Below, piece by piece: positions 11,004 through 21,385 of a stretch of 64,000 nt of DNA (position 1 is the stretch's first letter; each line of letters starts with the position of its first letter). Source of the DNA: Tupaia tana (taxonomy: Eukaryota; Chordata; Mammalia; Scandentia; Tupaiidae); assembly GCA_026018925.1 (NCBI GenBank), contig JAKSZU010000008.1, forward strand, positions 60,473,027-60,537,026, read 5' to 3'. Below the pieces are notes generated by a model that saw only the letters and a list, made by a program, of their open reading frames with translations, did not search any database and was not told the DNA's origin. Made by a program: the position numbers and the translations under genes.

Positions 11004-11637
11004 GTCTGAAAATTGGTGTTCCCCAAAATTAATATACTTAAATCCTAAATCCCAAGGTAATGATATTAGGAGATGGAGCATTTGGGAAGTGATTAGGTCA
11101 CAAGAGAACACTCGTGTGAGATTATTATTACTTTATACAATAGGCCAAAGGGACCCCTTGCTTTTTCCAGCACATAGGGACACAGAGTGTAGATCTCTGA
11201 ACCAGAAAGTGATTCCTTAGTAGATGCAAATTTGCCATCTCATTGATCTTGGAATTTGCAGATTCTAGAACTGTGAGAAATCAATTTCTATTGTTGAGGG
11301 ACCAGCAGTTAGCATAATGGCTATGTTGCTGGACTCCCATGTAGTCGACCGCGGTTCGAGTCCCGGACCCGGTAGCTTAAACTCACGCCAGACGCGTGAG
11401 CGTGCGTGCCCAAGATCCCGAGAGGAGAATGGAGAAGAAGGGATTGCAGTGTGGCCATCCCCCCGGGGGGTGATTTCTCGCTTTCTATCTCTCTGTCTGT
11501 CTCTGTCTGTCTCTGTCTGTCTGGCGAGTGCACGCGCCCTATAGCAAAAACCTCTCCAAAAAAAAAAAATCAATTTCTATTGTTTATAAGCCATTCCATT
11601 TGTGATATTTTGTTATAGTAGCCCAAATGAATTAATG
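11004..11637 (+). mobile_element. MaLR LTR (MST/MLT1-like) fossil, split by a SINE
   Basis: Solitary LTR of the ERVL-MaLR group. Recognised from TTGGTGTTCCCCAAAATTAAT, TTAGGAGATGGAGCATTTGG, GTGATTAGGTCACAAG, the AGAACTGTGAGAAATCAATTTC block and the end GTGATATTTTGTTATAGTAGCCC. A young SINE at 11296-11566 interrupts it. It is an old relic, probably tens of millions of years or more, with no internal region attached. Exact subfamily not determined. Confidence 0.75.
11296..11566 (+). mobile_element. tRNA-derived SINE nested in the MaLR LTR
   Basis: Complete young copy, GTTCGAGTCCC type. The target duplication AAATCAATTTCTATTGTT (11278-11295 and 11567-11584) is LTR sequence, so the SINE is the later event. 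Confidence 0.95.
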
Positions 11638-12506
11638 CATTTATCAGAATTCTTAAAGAAGAAAATTTCTGTGTTTATGAGATTTGTTTTAAATTCAATG
11701 AGCTCTGAAGGTTTCTTCTAACTGTAAGATTCTATGATTCCATTAATATCCAGTACGTTTCCCAGGCCTCTTAGTTACAAACGAGGGTTGCTTTAAGGAA
11801 TTAGTTGTACAGACACTTCAGCAGCCATATGACTAGAAGTATTATTATACATTCCCAAGGGGAGCAGCCATCATTAAGGATCATGTCTCAGTCAGGAATG
11901 CTTTCTGCTGCTAGCAAGAGAAAAGTCTGAACAGAAATGATTAAATAAATAGGTGGCAAGTGTTTGTGAAGTAGTCACAGGTGCTGAGGTCTTTGCAGTT
12001 CCCCAGACACTTTTGCTCCAGGCTATATGTGAGCTGCTGCAGCTCCATCATCCAATTTCATAATTAAATCCTGAAGGAGGAGGGAAGTGACATTGCCTAT
12101 ATCAGAAAAGCAAAAGTTTTTCCAGGAATCTTACTTTAGGACTCTTTCTATTTCATTACAACCCAGAAGGTAGTCAAGAGGGGAGGTTGAAAATGGAGTT
12201 GGGTTAGCCAACCGAAGTGTCTGCTGCAGCTTCCTTGGCATTATCAATTGTAAACATGATCTCCAGCAGCATGTGTTTATGTCTATGGATAAAGAAAAGA
12301 GACAATAAGCAGGCTCCTCCCAGATTCCATTTAGGCCCTGGTGGGTACTCAGTTTTCTTTAACATTTCCTTTAGAGATTGTTAGGTCTAGGAAGTTACTG
12401 GCTCACTACCATCTTTGTTATATTGGTATTGCTGTGACAAGTAAGTGTGGGAAGTTTCTTTGAATGGGTTTTGAAGGTAATTGCAGCTCTTAAAATTAGT
12501 GTTACT
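11638..12506. other. Unassigned sequence
   Basis: No gene, RNA or repeat recognised. Confidence 0.4.
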
Positions 12507-12700
12507 GGGGCCAGGTGGTGGCACAAGAATACTACAACTAGATCCACATGGAAAGGGTCCTCGGTTTATGTCCTGGGCCCTCCCTAAGCACACTGAGCAT
12601 GTATGCATGCCCATGGTCTTGACTGGCTTGGACTTGAGTGAATTGTGGCATGGGGACATGCTGGGTGTGCCCCTTTCCTTCATGGAAGAAATAAATTAAT
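12507..12700 (+). mobile_element. Old SINE, diverged tRNA-type, AATAAA-tailed
   Basis: Head GGGGCCAGGTGGTGGCACAA, ATCCACATGG, then TGAGCATGTATGCATGCCC and a GAAATAAATTAATGG end. Similar layout to the copies at 16855 and 21153. The young family's CT tract is missing. Confidence 0.6.
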
Positions 12701-12949
12701 GGACTTTTAAAAAATTTAGTTTGACTTGCCTAGTTGTCAAAAGTGGATTAATCAAACTGAAATTATTAGAAAAATGTCATATCCGATTTGGAGAGGAAAA
12801 TTATGAACTTAGGTTAACCTCAACCTGATGGGGGTTCTGACAGAGTTTTCTTTTCTTTTAATCCCCAGTATGTGCTTTAATAGCTTTAGTGAATGACAAG
12901 AGCCTTATTATCTCACAAGACTAGATCACTACTTTATTGGAAAGTCTTT
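12701..12949. other. Unassigned spacer
   Basis: Nothing recognised. Confidence 0.3.
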
Positions 12950-12960
12950 TATAAACTTTT

Positions 12961-13219
12961 TTTTTTTGAGAGGTTTATGCTGTAGGGCATGTGCGCTCGC
13001 CAGACAGACAGAGAGAGACAGAGAGATAGAAAGCGAGAAATCACCCCCCAGGGAGGATGACCACGCCGCAATCCCTTCTCCTCTGTTCTCCTCTCGGGAT
13101 CTTGGGCACGCACGCACACATGCCCGGCGTGAGTTTTAAGCCACCGAGTCCAGGATGCGAACCGCAGTCGACTACATGGGAGTCCAGCGACATAGCCATT
13201 ATGCTAACTGCTGGTCCCC
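12961..13219 (-). mobile_element. tRNA-derived SINE, young form (antisense), GTTCGCG subfamily
   Basis: Antisense copy ending GCTAACTGCTGGTCCCC. Its B box in sense reads GGTTCGCATCC. TSD TATAAACTTTT at 12950-12960 and 13220-13230. Confidence 0.92.
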
Positions 13220-13543
13220 TATAAACTTTTTATATCAAACTGAAACTGGCAGCCTCTTAACTGCTGATTACTGGTCCTAGGTATTTTTATCTGGAGTTCA
13301 ATGAGATGAATCCCTATTTCACATGATACCACATAAATATTTGAAATCAACTTTTATGTTTTCACTCTGGCCGCCTGATCTTGTTTTCAGACTAACTGTA
13401 TTTTAGTAATGTGTAACCTAATACATATCTATTTATCAACGATCTTAGGTTTAAATTTAAAAAAGAGAAATTTTTAGAAAGCAGGGTGTCTGGCTTCTGA
13501 GTAGGAACCCTAATATCCCAAGTGACAAAAGAGAGAATTAAAA

Positions 13544-14475
13544 ATGGGTGATGTTGAGAAAGGCAAGAAGATTTTTGTTCAAAAGTGTGCCCAGTGCCCC
13601 ACCATGGAAAAGGGGAACAAACACAACACTGACCCAAATCTCCATGGTCTATTTGGGCAGAGACAGGTCAGGCCCCTGGATTTTCTTACACAGATGCCAA
13701 CAAGAACAAAGGCATCACCAGGGGAGAGGATACACTGATGGAGGATTTGGAGAATCCCAAGAAGTACATCCCTGGAACAAAAATGGTCTTCGCTGGCATT
13801 AAAAAGAAGTCAGAAAGAGCAGAGTTGATAGCTTAGCTTTAAAAAGCTACTAGTGAGTAATAGGTGGCCGCTGCCTTATTTATGACAAAACGAAAACATC
13901 TCACCTTTTTTATGTGTACCATATTTTAATTGATCTCCTACACCAGAACTCAGATCATGAATGGCTGACAGGATATTTTTGTTGGACAGTCCTGCTTTAA
14001 GTAAGAGTGCCTTGGTTAAACAGACATTGTTGGGTTTTTAAAATTTTAATAGTAATTTCAGTAAGTGCCATCACTATTTGCCTTTTCTAAAGATATAATT
14101 GGTAATTTATTAGTGATGTTCATCTTTGTACACAGATGGTGAATGCTATCTCCAGATCTACTGGAGATTGGTTTTTCAATTAGGCTTATATGTAACTGGT
14201 TATATGAATGTATAAATGCTGGAGAAATCTCTCCACTTCTCAAAACTAAGCAGACTCACCTGTGTTTTAATTTGTGTTCATTAACCTCTTAAAGGCAAGG
14301 GATGAAAATAAGGTAGTGATGTCTACTTTATATGTTTAGTCATAACTATGCCAATCTCATTAGAATTCCCTGTATCCGAAACACTGCCATTTACTTATTG
14401 AAAGACACTTTAATTTGGTTTGTGTATACTATCAAATAAAGAATATGTAACACTTTACATATTTTATAAATGATT
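13544..14475 (+). pseudogene. CYCS: Cytochrome c (CYCS) processed pseudogene
   Basis: Intronless retrocopy of somatic cytochrome c, the haem electron carrier of the mitochondrial intermembrane space. The CDS remnant is 13544-13860, from [11 protein letters not shown] through [11 protein letters not shown]-like text to the KATSE end and TAA at 13858. It is 317 bp against 318 for the intact gene, so at least one net frame change is present. The haem site reads CAQCP where CxxCH is essential, so the axial histidine is replaced by proline. Two stops fall in the C-terminal helix (13834, 13840). A long stretch after the stop resembles the CYCS 3'UTR and runs to about an AATAAA at 14435. The true end is uncertain. 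No introns and no promoter; not functional. Confidence 0.93.
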
Positions 14476-14856
14476 TGTAAGGTCAGATGTTTTTGAAAAT
14501 AGGTATGACAAGGTACAAGTTAAATTTGACCTTTGAATTCTATTATCTAAATGAGACTAATTTCTATTACAGGATTGTTAGACAACTGTTCAAAACCACA
14601 CAGAAACTGAAAAACTACTGTATATGTGTGATTGGTTATGGTGCTTTTGCCAATTTATTAGAAGGATTCAAGTAGAGGCAATATACCATCAGCATAGATT
14701 TGTAAATGATGCCTCCACAAGCCTTAAGATAAAAACCAAATAACAGATAAAAATAATTTTAAAAACTTTTAAAGATATACTGACATGTAGAAAGGGACTC
14801 TATAGATGTGTCTAGAACTAGAAATAGTCTAGTTCTTTTTATTCTTTTTATAGTTT
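14476..14856. other. Unassigned, possibly more CYCS-type 3'UTR
   Basis: AT-rich. It could extend the CYCS retrocopy if that derived from a longer transcript. Not resolved by eye. Confidence 0.3.
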
Positions 14857-14870
14857 AAAGACAGATTTAA

Positions 14871-15564
14871 TTTTTTTATTTTTTTTTCATTTATTTATTT
14901 TTACATTTTTCCACAAACATTTACTTTACATAGCAAAAAATTTTAGCCCATACTCCATAATTCTTGACAGTTTACAAACAACTTTCAAAATCTCAAAATA
15001 CTGAATTTTAAAGATAATGTTCAAAATATGTCTTATAATTTTGTATAATTTTAAAACTCTATAACAACAGAAGCAGAATGGTTTCAAAAAATATATATAC
15101 ATATATATACAAATATATATATATATATAGGTATATATATATATACACACACATTTAGAGTGCAGACACTCGGTATATATTAAGCGGGGACATACAATGC
15201 CTCTCCTTCATAGCATGGCTTGCTTCACTCAACAGTAAGTCTTCCATATTCATCCACTTCCTTTCAAAAGCCAGGGATTTGTTGTTTTTTATGGATGAAT
15301 AGTATTCCATTGAGTATATGTGCCACAGTTTTTATAACCATTCATCAGTTCGTGGGCATTTAGGTTGTTTCCATGACTTAGCAATCGTGAAAAGTGCCGC
15401 AATAAACATCGATGTGCAAGCACTTTTTTGATTAAGTATTCTTCTGTCCTTCGGGTAGATACCAAGGAGTGGGACTGCTGGATCATATGGTAGTTCTATT
15501 TGTAGATTTTGGAGGAATCTCCAAATTGTTCTCCACAGTGGTTGTACCAATTTACAGTCCCACT
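14871..15564 (-). mobile_element. 5'-truncated L1 insertion with TSD (antisense)
   Basis: In minus orientation this encodes the ORF2 C-terminal part, including QPLWRTIWRFLQNLQ, PYDPAVPLLGIYPK and ALFTIAKSWKQPKC (15332-15550 and neighbouring frame), then a 3'UTR-like stretch with a TA-rich run and a poly-A, read as the T-run from 14871. TSD AAAGACAGATTTAA (14857-14870) against AAAGACAGATTTTAA (15565-15579). Frame shifts separate the last segments, so it is a dead 5'-truncated copy. Confidence 0.9.
15091..15153. repeat. (TA)n-rich tract inside the L1 insertion
   Basis: Alternating TA with a few interruptions, ending in a short CA run. Confidence 0.8.
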
Positions 15565-15734
15565 AAAGACAGATTTTAATAGACTTAAATAAGTATAGAA
15601 AATTGATCAAGGTATTTCAAAGCCTTTGATTAGTATTTGCATAATCTGCATTTCAAAAAGTCCACCAATAAGTATTTACACATCTTTAGAACCTTCCCAG
15701 TCTATCATGCCATCTCCTTTACACTTCTTTTTAA

Positions 15735-16470
15735 TTTTTTAATTTTTTTAATTTTTTAATTTTTTTATTTTTACTATCATCATAATCTTCCTTATATTAC
15801 ATTGGATTACATGTAATTTTACAGTGCATTACATTGCTTTTTTTTTTGGAGATGTTTTTGCTATAGGGTGTGTGCGCTCACCAGAAAGACAGAGAGAGAC
15901 AGAGAGATAGAAAGTGAGAAATCACCCCCCGGGGGGATGGCCACGCCGCAATCCCTTCTCCTCCATTCTCCTCTCGGGATCTTGGGCACGCATGCACACG
16001 TGCCCAGTGTGAGTTTAAGCCACCCGGTCTGGGACTCGAACTGTGGTCAACTACATGGGAGTTCAGTGACATAGCCATTATGCTAACTGCTGGCCCCTTG
16101 CTTTTTCAAAAGGGGATACCATGCATGTCAGTCAATACAGAGACATTAATCTCCCCACTTCATCATTCAATATCTTTTCTATGTTTTTCCCAATCATTAT
16201 TGTTATTAATCTAATTATTTTTTAAAACAGTCAATCACTATTTCTCATTTTGCTTGTAAAAAGACTTTACCCATTATGAAATACTTCTCAGACCAATCCA
16301 GTTGAGAATACTATACATGTCATCACCAACAGGTAATAAGCCATCTGTTTCTCACTAACGTCTTGCCTCTCTATTGTTCTCTTGCTATCTTTATCCTCTT
16401 CTCTTCACCCCCCACCCCATTCCACACTGTCCTAGTCTCGTTAAGTACCTTCACTGCTTTTATGTCCTCC
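15735..16470 (-). mobile_element. L1 3'UTR (antisense) split by a SINE
   Basis: Positions 16260-16470 match the L1 3'UTR text at the start of the window almost word for word (GTAATAAGCCAT, CTCACTAACGTCTTGCCTC). The left end is a T/A-rich tract, the likely poly-A in antisense. A young SINE at 15841-16097 interrupts it. No ORF2 sequence is present. Confidence 0.8.
15841..16097 (-). mobile_element. tRNA-derived SINE nested in L1 3'UTR (antisense)
   Basis: Full-length antisense copy ending TGCTAACTGCTGGCCCC, GTTCGAG subfamily. Short TSD TTGCTTT at 15834-15840 and 16098-16104. Confidence 0.88.
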
Positions 16471-16854
16471 ATGTAACCTTTTATTCTTCAGTTAGTATAA
16501 GGTTAGTTGAAAATGGTCTCATTTTAGATACTTAGCTCAATGTTGACTCAAGGCCCTGCTATGCTCACGGTACTTAGGGACATGTTTTTAACTCTCTTCA
16601 AACTCTTTGACTTACATAATCATCTAACCCAATGATGCTCCATTTGCCCATCAAGCATCTTTTAACTGGTCTTATTCAAATCTATTATATTATGCTAATA
16701 TATAGTCCCTCTATGTAGGCATTTTTGGTGAATGAGGGAACAAAGGTTGGACATTTTCAATGAAATGTTATAAAAATTCACTATAAGGCTTCTAGAAAGT
16801 TCTTTAACTTAATTGATTAGAATCTTAAGACTAAATATGCTATTGGAATGCTAT
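16471..16854. other. Unassigned sequence
   Basis: Nothing recognised. Confidence 0.3.
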
Positions 16855-17053
16855 GGACCCAGCAGCGATGGTGCAGGGAGAGGTCACTGTGCAATACTGA
16901 AGCTTTATAGGAAGGCCCTAGAATTGGATCCTGGCTCAGTGTGAACATGCCAGGTGCACCTGTGATCTTGACTGACTGAAAGACTGGGTTGAAGATTACA
17001 GTTGGGTGGGACTTCATCAAGGGCATCTCTCTAAATTAATTATATAAATAAAC
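16855..17053 (+). mobile_element. Old SINE, diverged tRNA-type
   Basis: GGACCCAGCAGCGATGGTGC head, TGCCAGGTGCACCTG middle, an AATTAATTATATAAATAAA end. Same old class as 12507 and 21153. Confidence 0.55.
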
Positions 17054-17240
17054 TTATGAAAAAAAGAGTACATATGTAAACAAGAAAAAAACCTGACATA
17101 GCAGGAAAATAAAAAGGAATTATTCTGGAAATGTAACCTTTTATTTTTTCAAAATATATAAATATAAGCAAAGTAAAACAGAATTTTAACACAGAATGTA
17201 GCAACTGTGGAAGAAATATAAAATGAAGATGAAAAAAAAA

Positions 17241-17500
17241 TTTTTTTAAGAGGTTTTTGCTATAGGGCACGTGTGCTCTCCAGACAGACAGAGAGAGACA
17301 GAGAGACAGAAAGCGAGAAATCACCCCCCCCCCCCACCCCCCCCCCCAGAGGGGATGGACACGCTGCAATCCCTTCTCCTCCGTTCTCCTCTCGAGATCT
17401 TGGGCACGCCTGGCGTGAGTTTAAGCCACCAGGTCCGGGACTCGAATCACGGTCAACTACGTGGGAGTCCAGCGACATAGCCATGCTAGCTGCTGGTCCC
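17241..17500 (-). mobile_element. tRNA-derived SINE (antisense) with expanded C-run
   Basis: Young copy ending GCTAGCTGCTGGTCCC. The palindrome site has grown into two C-runs parted by one A (17324-17348). A stretch of the GTG/CAC middle and one piece of the head (the TAACG part of the A box) are missing. No convincing TSD. Confidence 0.88.
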
Positions 17501-17549
17501 AGTGGAAAGTTTTTTATTCCAAGAACTCTAACATGAAAACTGTATTTTT

Positions 17550-17818
17550 GGGGAACCAGCAGTTAGCGTAATGGCTATGTCGCTGGACTCCCATGTAGTC
17601 AACCGCGGTTCGCGTCCCGGACCCAGTGGCTTAAAACTCACGCCAGGAACGTGTGCATGCGTGCCCAAGATCCCAAGAGGAGAATGGAGGAGAAGGGATT
17701 GCGGCGTGACCATCCCCCCTGGGGGGTGATTTCTCGCTTTCTGTCTCTAATGTCTCTGTCTGTCTGGCGAGCTCACGCGCCTTACAGCGAAAATCTCTCT
17801 CAAAAAAAAAAAAAAAAA
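17550..17818 (+). mobile_element. tRNA-derived SINE, young form, GTTCGCG subfamily
   Basis: Head GGGGAACCAGCAGTTAGCG, B box GGTTCGCGTCCCGG, CTTAAAACTCACGCC. Perfect TSD GAAAACTGTATTTTT at 17535-17549 and 17819-17833. It lies only 50 bp from the opposite-strand copy at 17241-17500. Confidence 0.95.
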
Positions 17819-17833
17819 GAAAACTGTATTTTT

Positions 17834-18660
17834 AAATATAGAAAATAAACACTTAATGATATGTTATACATGGCATATTAAAGGAAAAAGAACAGATAGC
17901 AAAGAGATTAATTATTTGTCAACATTCTTAAGAACAAAGGTATTATGAGTTTTCTTACTTGCAGATTGCTTTTTGAAGTGTACAGGTTGGATGTTGAGCA
18001 AACATTGGCAAATATCCAGGCTATTCTGGAATTTATGAACTAACTAAATGTAGCTAATTCTATGAGACCAGATGGTAGCTACCTGAAAATTTTAAATTAA
18101 CCCAAGGATGAAATTGTTGAACTGTCAGCCAAAATGCAAAAGGTTTTCTTTATAAGTATAATGATTCTACAGGATGAGAGTGTATCAATGACACCTTGAA
18201 CATGAGAAGAGTCCTTTATGAGACTATGGAAACTCTAGCCAGGAAGCTGTTATTAAAGGTTGGACCACTGCATACAATGAAATTTCTAATTGAAGACAAC
18301 CTGATTTCTGAACAGAAAATCATACTGGCCTAATGAGTATATGGAAAGAATAGAAGAAATGTATTCATTTCACATATATTTACTGAGTCCCTGCTATGTA
18401 TATGGTACTGTGCTAAGTGCTTAGGAAAAAATTTCTAATTGTTCCCAAATATTTAATATCTGAAGGAGGAAAAATGCAAACTAACATAATTGTATTTAAA
18501 ACATTTAACAGTCACAAAAATGAAAAATTATCTGTTGACGATAATGTGTATGATAATATCTTTGACTGGACTAATATAGTGGGAAAGTTCATTTTGTACA
18601 CTAAAAAGATGTACATTTAATTAAATGTAAAAAAAAATTTTAACAAACTTTATAGTTTGA
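17834..18660. other. Unassigned sequence with a short MIR-like fragment
   Basis: Mostly unrecognised. 18365-18425 (TTTACTGAGTCCCTGCTATG then ACTGTGCTAAGTGCTTA) is an antisense MIR piece. Confidence 0.45.
18365..18425 (-). mobile_element. MIR fragment (antisense)
   Basis: Short match to the MIR 3' portion (CTGCTATGTAT...GTACTGTGCTAAGTGC). Confidence 0.65.
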
Positions 18661-18908
18661 AGCTGGACCCATAGCACACCAGTTAAGCTCTGTGTTTGAG
18701 GAGCTAGGTTGCATATGGTCTACTATGGTTCAAACCTTGACCCCTGCAGCTTGATAAACACAAGCAGCATGTGTGCATATGTTCCCAGGATCCTGATGGG
18801 GTGGAGGAATGGAGGAAAGGAAATTTTGATGTGACTAGTTTCCATTGGGGGATTTTTCTCCCTCTCTCTTTCTGGTGAGAGCATGTATCCTTTGGCAATT
18901 GAATAAAA
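18661..18908 (+). mobile_element. Old tRNA-SINE, TTTGGCAATTGAATAAA-tailed form
   Basis: Head GCTGGACCCATAGCACACC with an extra spacer before the B-box-like GGTTCAAACC, then GAGGAATGGAGGAAAGG, CT tract, and the GGCAATTGAATAAA tail shared with 36701 and 62681. These three define an older subfamily. Confidence 0.7.
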
Positions 18909-19495
18909 AGCTTTATAGATTTTCAGGATTTTATGTTTGTATTTACTACCATACTATTCCTTAGAGACAGTGGAATCAGGAAGCATCATTCTGTATACGT
19001 TTCTTTCACTTAATTTTGACTGAGATTAAACCTTTTGAAATTGAACAAGAAGGCAAGCATCCTGAAGAAGTATAAACATTAAGTTGTAAGCAGGAGATAG
19101 TAGGGGAAGAAAAAAGGCTCATGGAAGGATGAAGGGATATCACTAAATGGCAGCAATCAGCTTACAGAAGTGATGGAATGGGGTAGCCAAAGGAATGAGT
19201 GGACAGTTTTCAAAACTACAGTTCCATTAGCTGATTTTAAAGAGAAAACAATAAATTAAAAACACATTTCTCTCTTGAGAGCAAGGACAGTGATATCCCA
19301 GATAGACAGCCTACCCCATCTCTGAGCTGCTGACTTGGAGGCAGACCTCAGACATGGAATAGCACATGAGGCACACACGTGCTCTTGTGAACTAGCTCTC
19401 ATTAGATGTGTTCATAATACTGGTTAAAGGAACTAAAATGAGTGTGTGCTTCTGATTCTATTTGGTATAAATCTTTGGGGGTTTGTTTTTCTTTC
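18909..19495. other. Unassigned sequence
   Basis: Nothing recognised. Confidence 0.3.
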
Positions 19496-19499
19496 TTTC

Positions 19500-19546
<47 letters not shown>
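19500..19546. repeat. (GA)n microsatellite
   Basis: About 23 GA units. What follows to about 19735 may be debris of an old antisense SINE, judged only by its purine start and layout. Confidence 0.9.
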
Positions 19547-19547
<1 letters not shown>

Positions 19548-19756
19548 CACCTTCTACAAGATCTCATGCCATGGAACCTCCCCCCCTACACCCCTGACCC
19601 AGCCCTCCCAGCCAGCCAGGGTCATGTTCATTGATGGTGCACCCCTAGATGTACAGATGGACTGGGAAACTGAACCTGTGGTATTTCACATGGATCCAGT
19701 ATGGTGGGAGCAGTGTATTACTGCTGCACTACCAAGAGACTCAATGAGGATTTTTA

Positions 19757-20020
19757 TTTATTTATGTTTATTATTATTATTGTTATTTTTGTTAGGTTTT
19801 GCCATAGGGTATGTACACTTACATAGAGAAGGGAGATGAGCAATCACCCCTCATGGGGGATGGTTACTCTGCAATTCCTTCTCCTCCATTCTCCTCTGAA
19901 GATTTTTGGCACACACACAAACACGTACCTGGCATGATTTTCAATCCACCAGTCTGAGACTCGAACCACAGCCATGTGGAAATCTAGCACTTTAGCCACT
20001 ATGCCATTTGCTGGCTTTTC
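19757..20020 (-). mobile_element. Older tRNA-SINE (antisense)
   Basis: Antisense tail, CTCATGGGGGAT palindrome relic, CTTCTCCTCCATTCTCCTC, and head ending CCATTTGCTGGC. TSD CAATGAGGATTTTTA (19742-19756) against CAATGACGATTTTTA (20021-20035), one mismatch. Confidence 0.9.
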
Positions 20021-20084
20021 CAATGACGATTTTTAAATAGCCAGAATTTTTAATATCATGTCTGTTTTGAAATAGAATGTGGGA

Positions 20085-20345
20085 GATCAGCAGTTAGCGT
20101 AATGGCTATGTCGCTGGACTCCCATGTAGTCGACCACGGTTCACGTCCCGGACCCTGTGGCTTAAAACTCACGCTGGGCGTGTGTGCATGCATGCCCAAG
20201 ATCCTGAGAGGAGAATGGAGGAGAAGGGATTGCGGCGAGGCTATACCCCCTGGGGGGTGATTTCTTGCTTTCTGTCTCTCTGTCTCTCTCTGTCTTTCTG
20301 GCAAGTGCACATGCCCTATAGCAAAAACCTCTCCAAAAAAAGAAT
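20085..20345 (+). mobile_element. tRNA-derived SINE, young form
   Basis: Head GATCAGCAGTTAGCG, B box GGTTCACGTCCCGG, derivable from the GTTCGCG type by CpG decay. TSD AGAATGTGGGA at 20074-20084 and again at 20347-20357. Confidence 0.93.
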
Positions 20346-20488
20346 AAGAATGTGGGAATCTACGAGTTGTTTAAATTGCAGTTTGGAGATCTGCTATGGT
20401 ATGTATGTGTATGTTTGTGTATATGAGAGAAAGAGAAAGCGAGAGAATAAACAGACACAGATGGGCATTTGACATAGTGATGTGGTTA

Positions 20489-20550
20489 GATATTAAGATA
20501 GAGTTTTGGTGTTGCAGTAGACATTAAGATAGAGTTTTGGTGTTGCAGTT
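20489..20550. repeat. 31 bp tandem duplication
   Basis: GATATTAAG... from 20489 recurs 31 bp later from 20520 with one mismatch (T/C) early in the unit and another at the end. Confidence 0.85.
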
Positions 20551-20754
20551 CTTAAGGACAAATATATTTTTAACAACACCAAGAAATTGTGTAAGGACTT
20601 ATAACAGTTTCATTCATTATTTAACATGAAACTCTTTATGGTTCTTACACAAAATCTCGTACTCATCCTAGGCATCACTGGTCATTAGAACGACCATCAC
20701 TATCTTTATGCTAATAGAAAAGGAAAGAATAAATAAACTACCACCCAAATTAGG

Positions 20755-20970
20755 TTAGGCTCCCCTGTTATTTACTCTAATATCATGCTATGCTTTGTCC
20801 TTTGGGCATTTATCACAATCAAACTCAGTCACTATTTGTAAGAGGTCCTTCTGTGTCTGCCATGTTGACTTGGAAGGTCCAGGATGGCCCGGGATGGCTC
20901 ACTGCCGTACCTCAGTACCTGGCCACTGACATATAGTAGATTCTCAAACATTTTGAACAAATGAATGACA
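20755..20970 (+). mobile_element. L2 LINE 3' end
   Basis: Weak but ordered match to the L2 3' end, finishing CCACTGACATATAGTAGATTC then AACAAATGAATGA, the decayed form of the CATAGTAGGTGCTCAATAAA and GAATGAATGA signature. Noncoding relic. Confidence 0.6.
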
Positions 20971-21152
20971 GGGTAAGTGGTAGGGATATCAGTGATGAGG
21001 AGAAGAAAGTCAAGGGTAATATGTAGCTCAGGAAAGCCATGAGGATCACTGCTGGGTTCAAGGATCACTGTAGAGTGGAGTTCAGTGACAAGATGAAAGG
21101 CATCTTTTATTAATATGACTTGATAACACCTAAAAACTAAAAGTAAAACAAA

Positions 21153-21385
21153 ATAGCCAGGCAACTGGAGCCACATGGGAAAGGTACTATGTTTGCATCA
21201 AACCCCTCTGTGCTCAGACCTTCCTGAGCAAACCACGCATGTGCATCAGTGGCCGTGATCCGGGCTGGCTAAGAGTAGGAGTGGATCATGGTGTGAAGAC
21301 CCTGTTCAGATGCCTGTCTTGATGTTTCTTTCTCTTTCTCTCTCTTCATCAGAGAACTATCTAAATAAATAATTATTTTTTAAAA
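21153..21385 (+). mobile_element. Old SINE, AATAAATAA-tailed
   Basis: Diverged head, TGAGCAAACCACGCATGTGC, CT tract, CTAAATAAATAATT end. Worn TSD AAAAGTAAAACAA (21139) against AAAAGTGAAACAA (21384). Confidence 0.6.

Noticed and set aside
13544-13738. Functional cytochrome c-like gene
   Set aside because: Stops, a frame change and loss of the haem-binding histidine; no introns; 3'UTR carried along. A processed pseudogene.
19547-19735. Old antisense SINE next to the (GA)n run
   Set aside because: Layout fits, but no head, B box or TSD can be shown.
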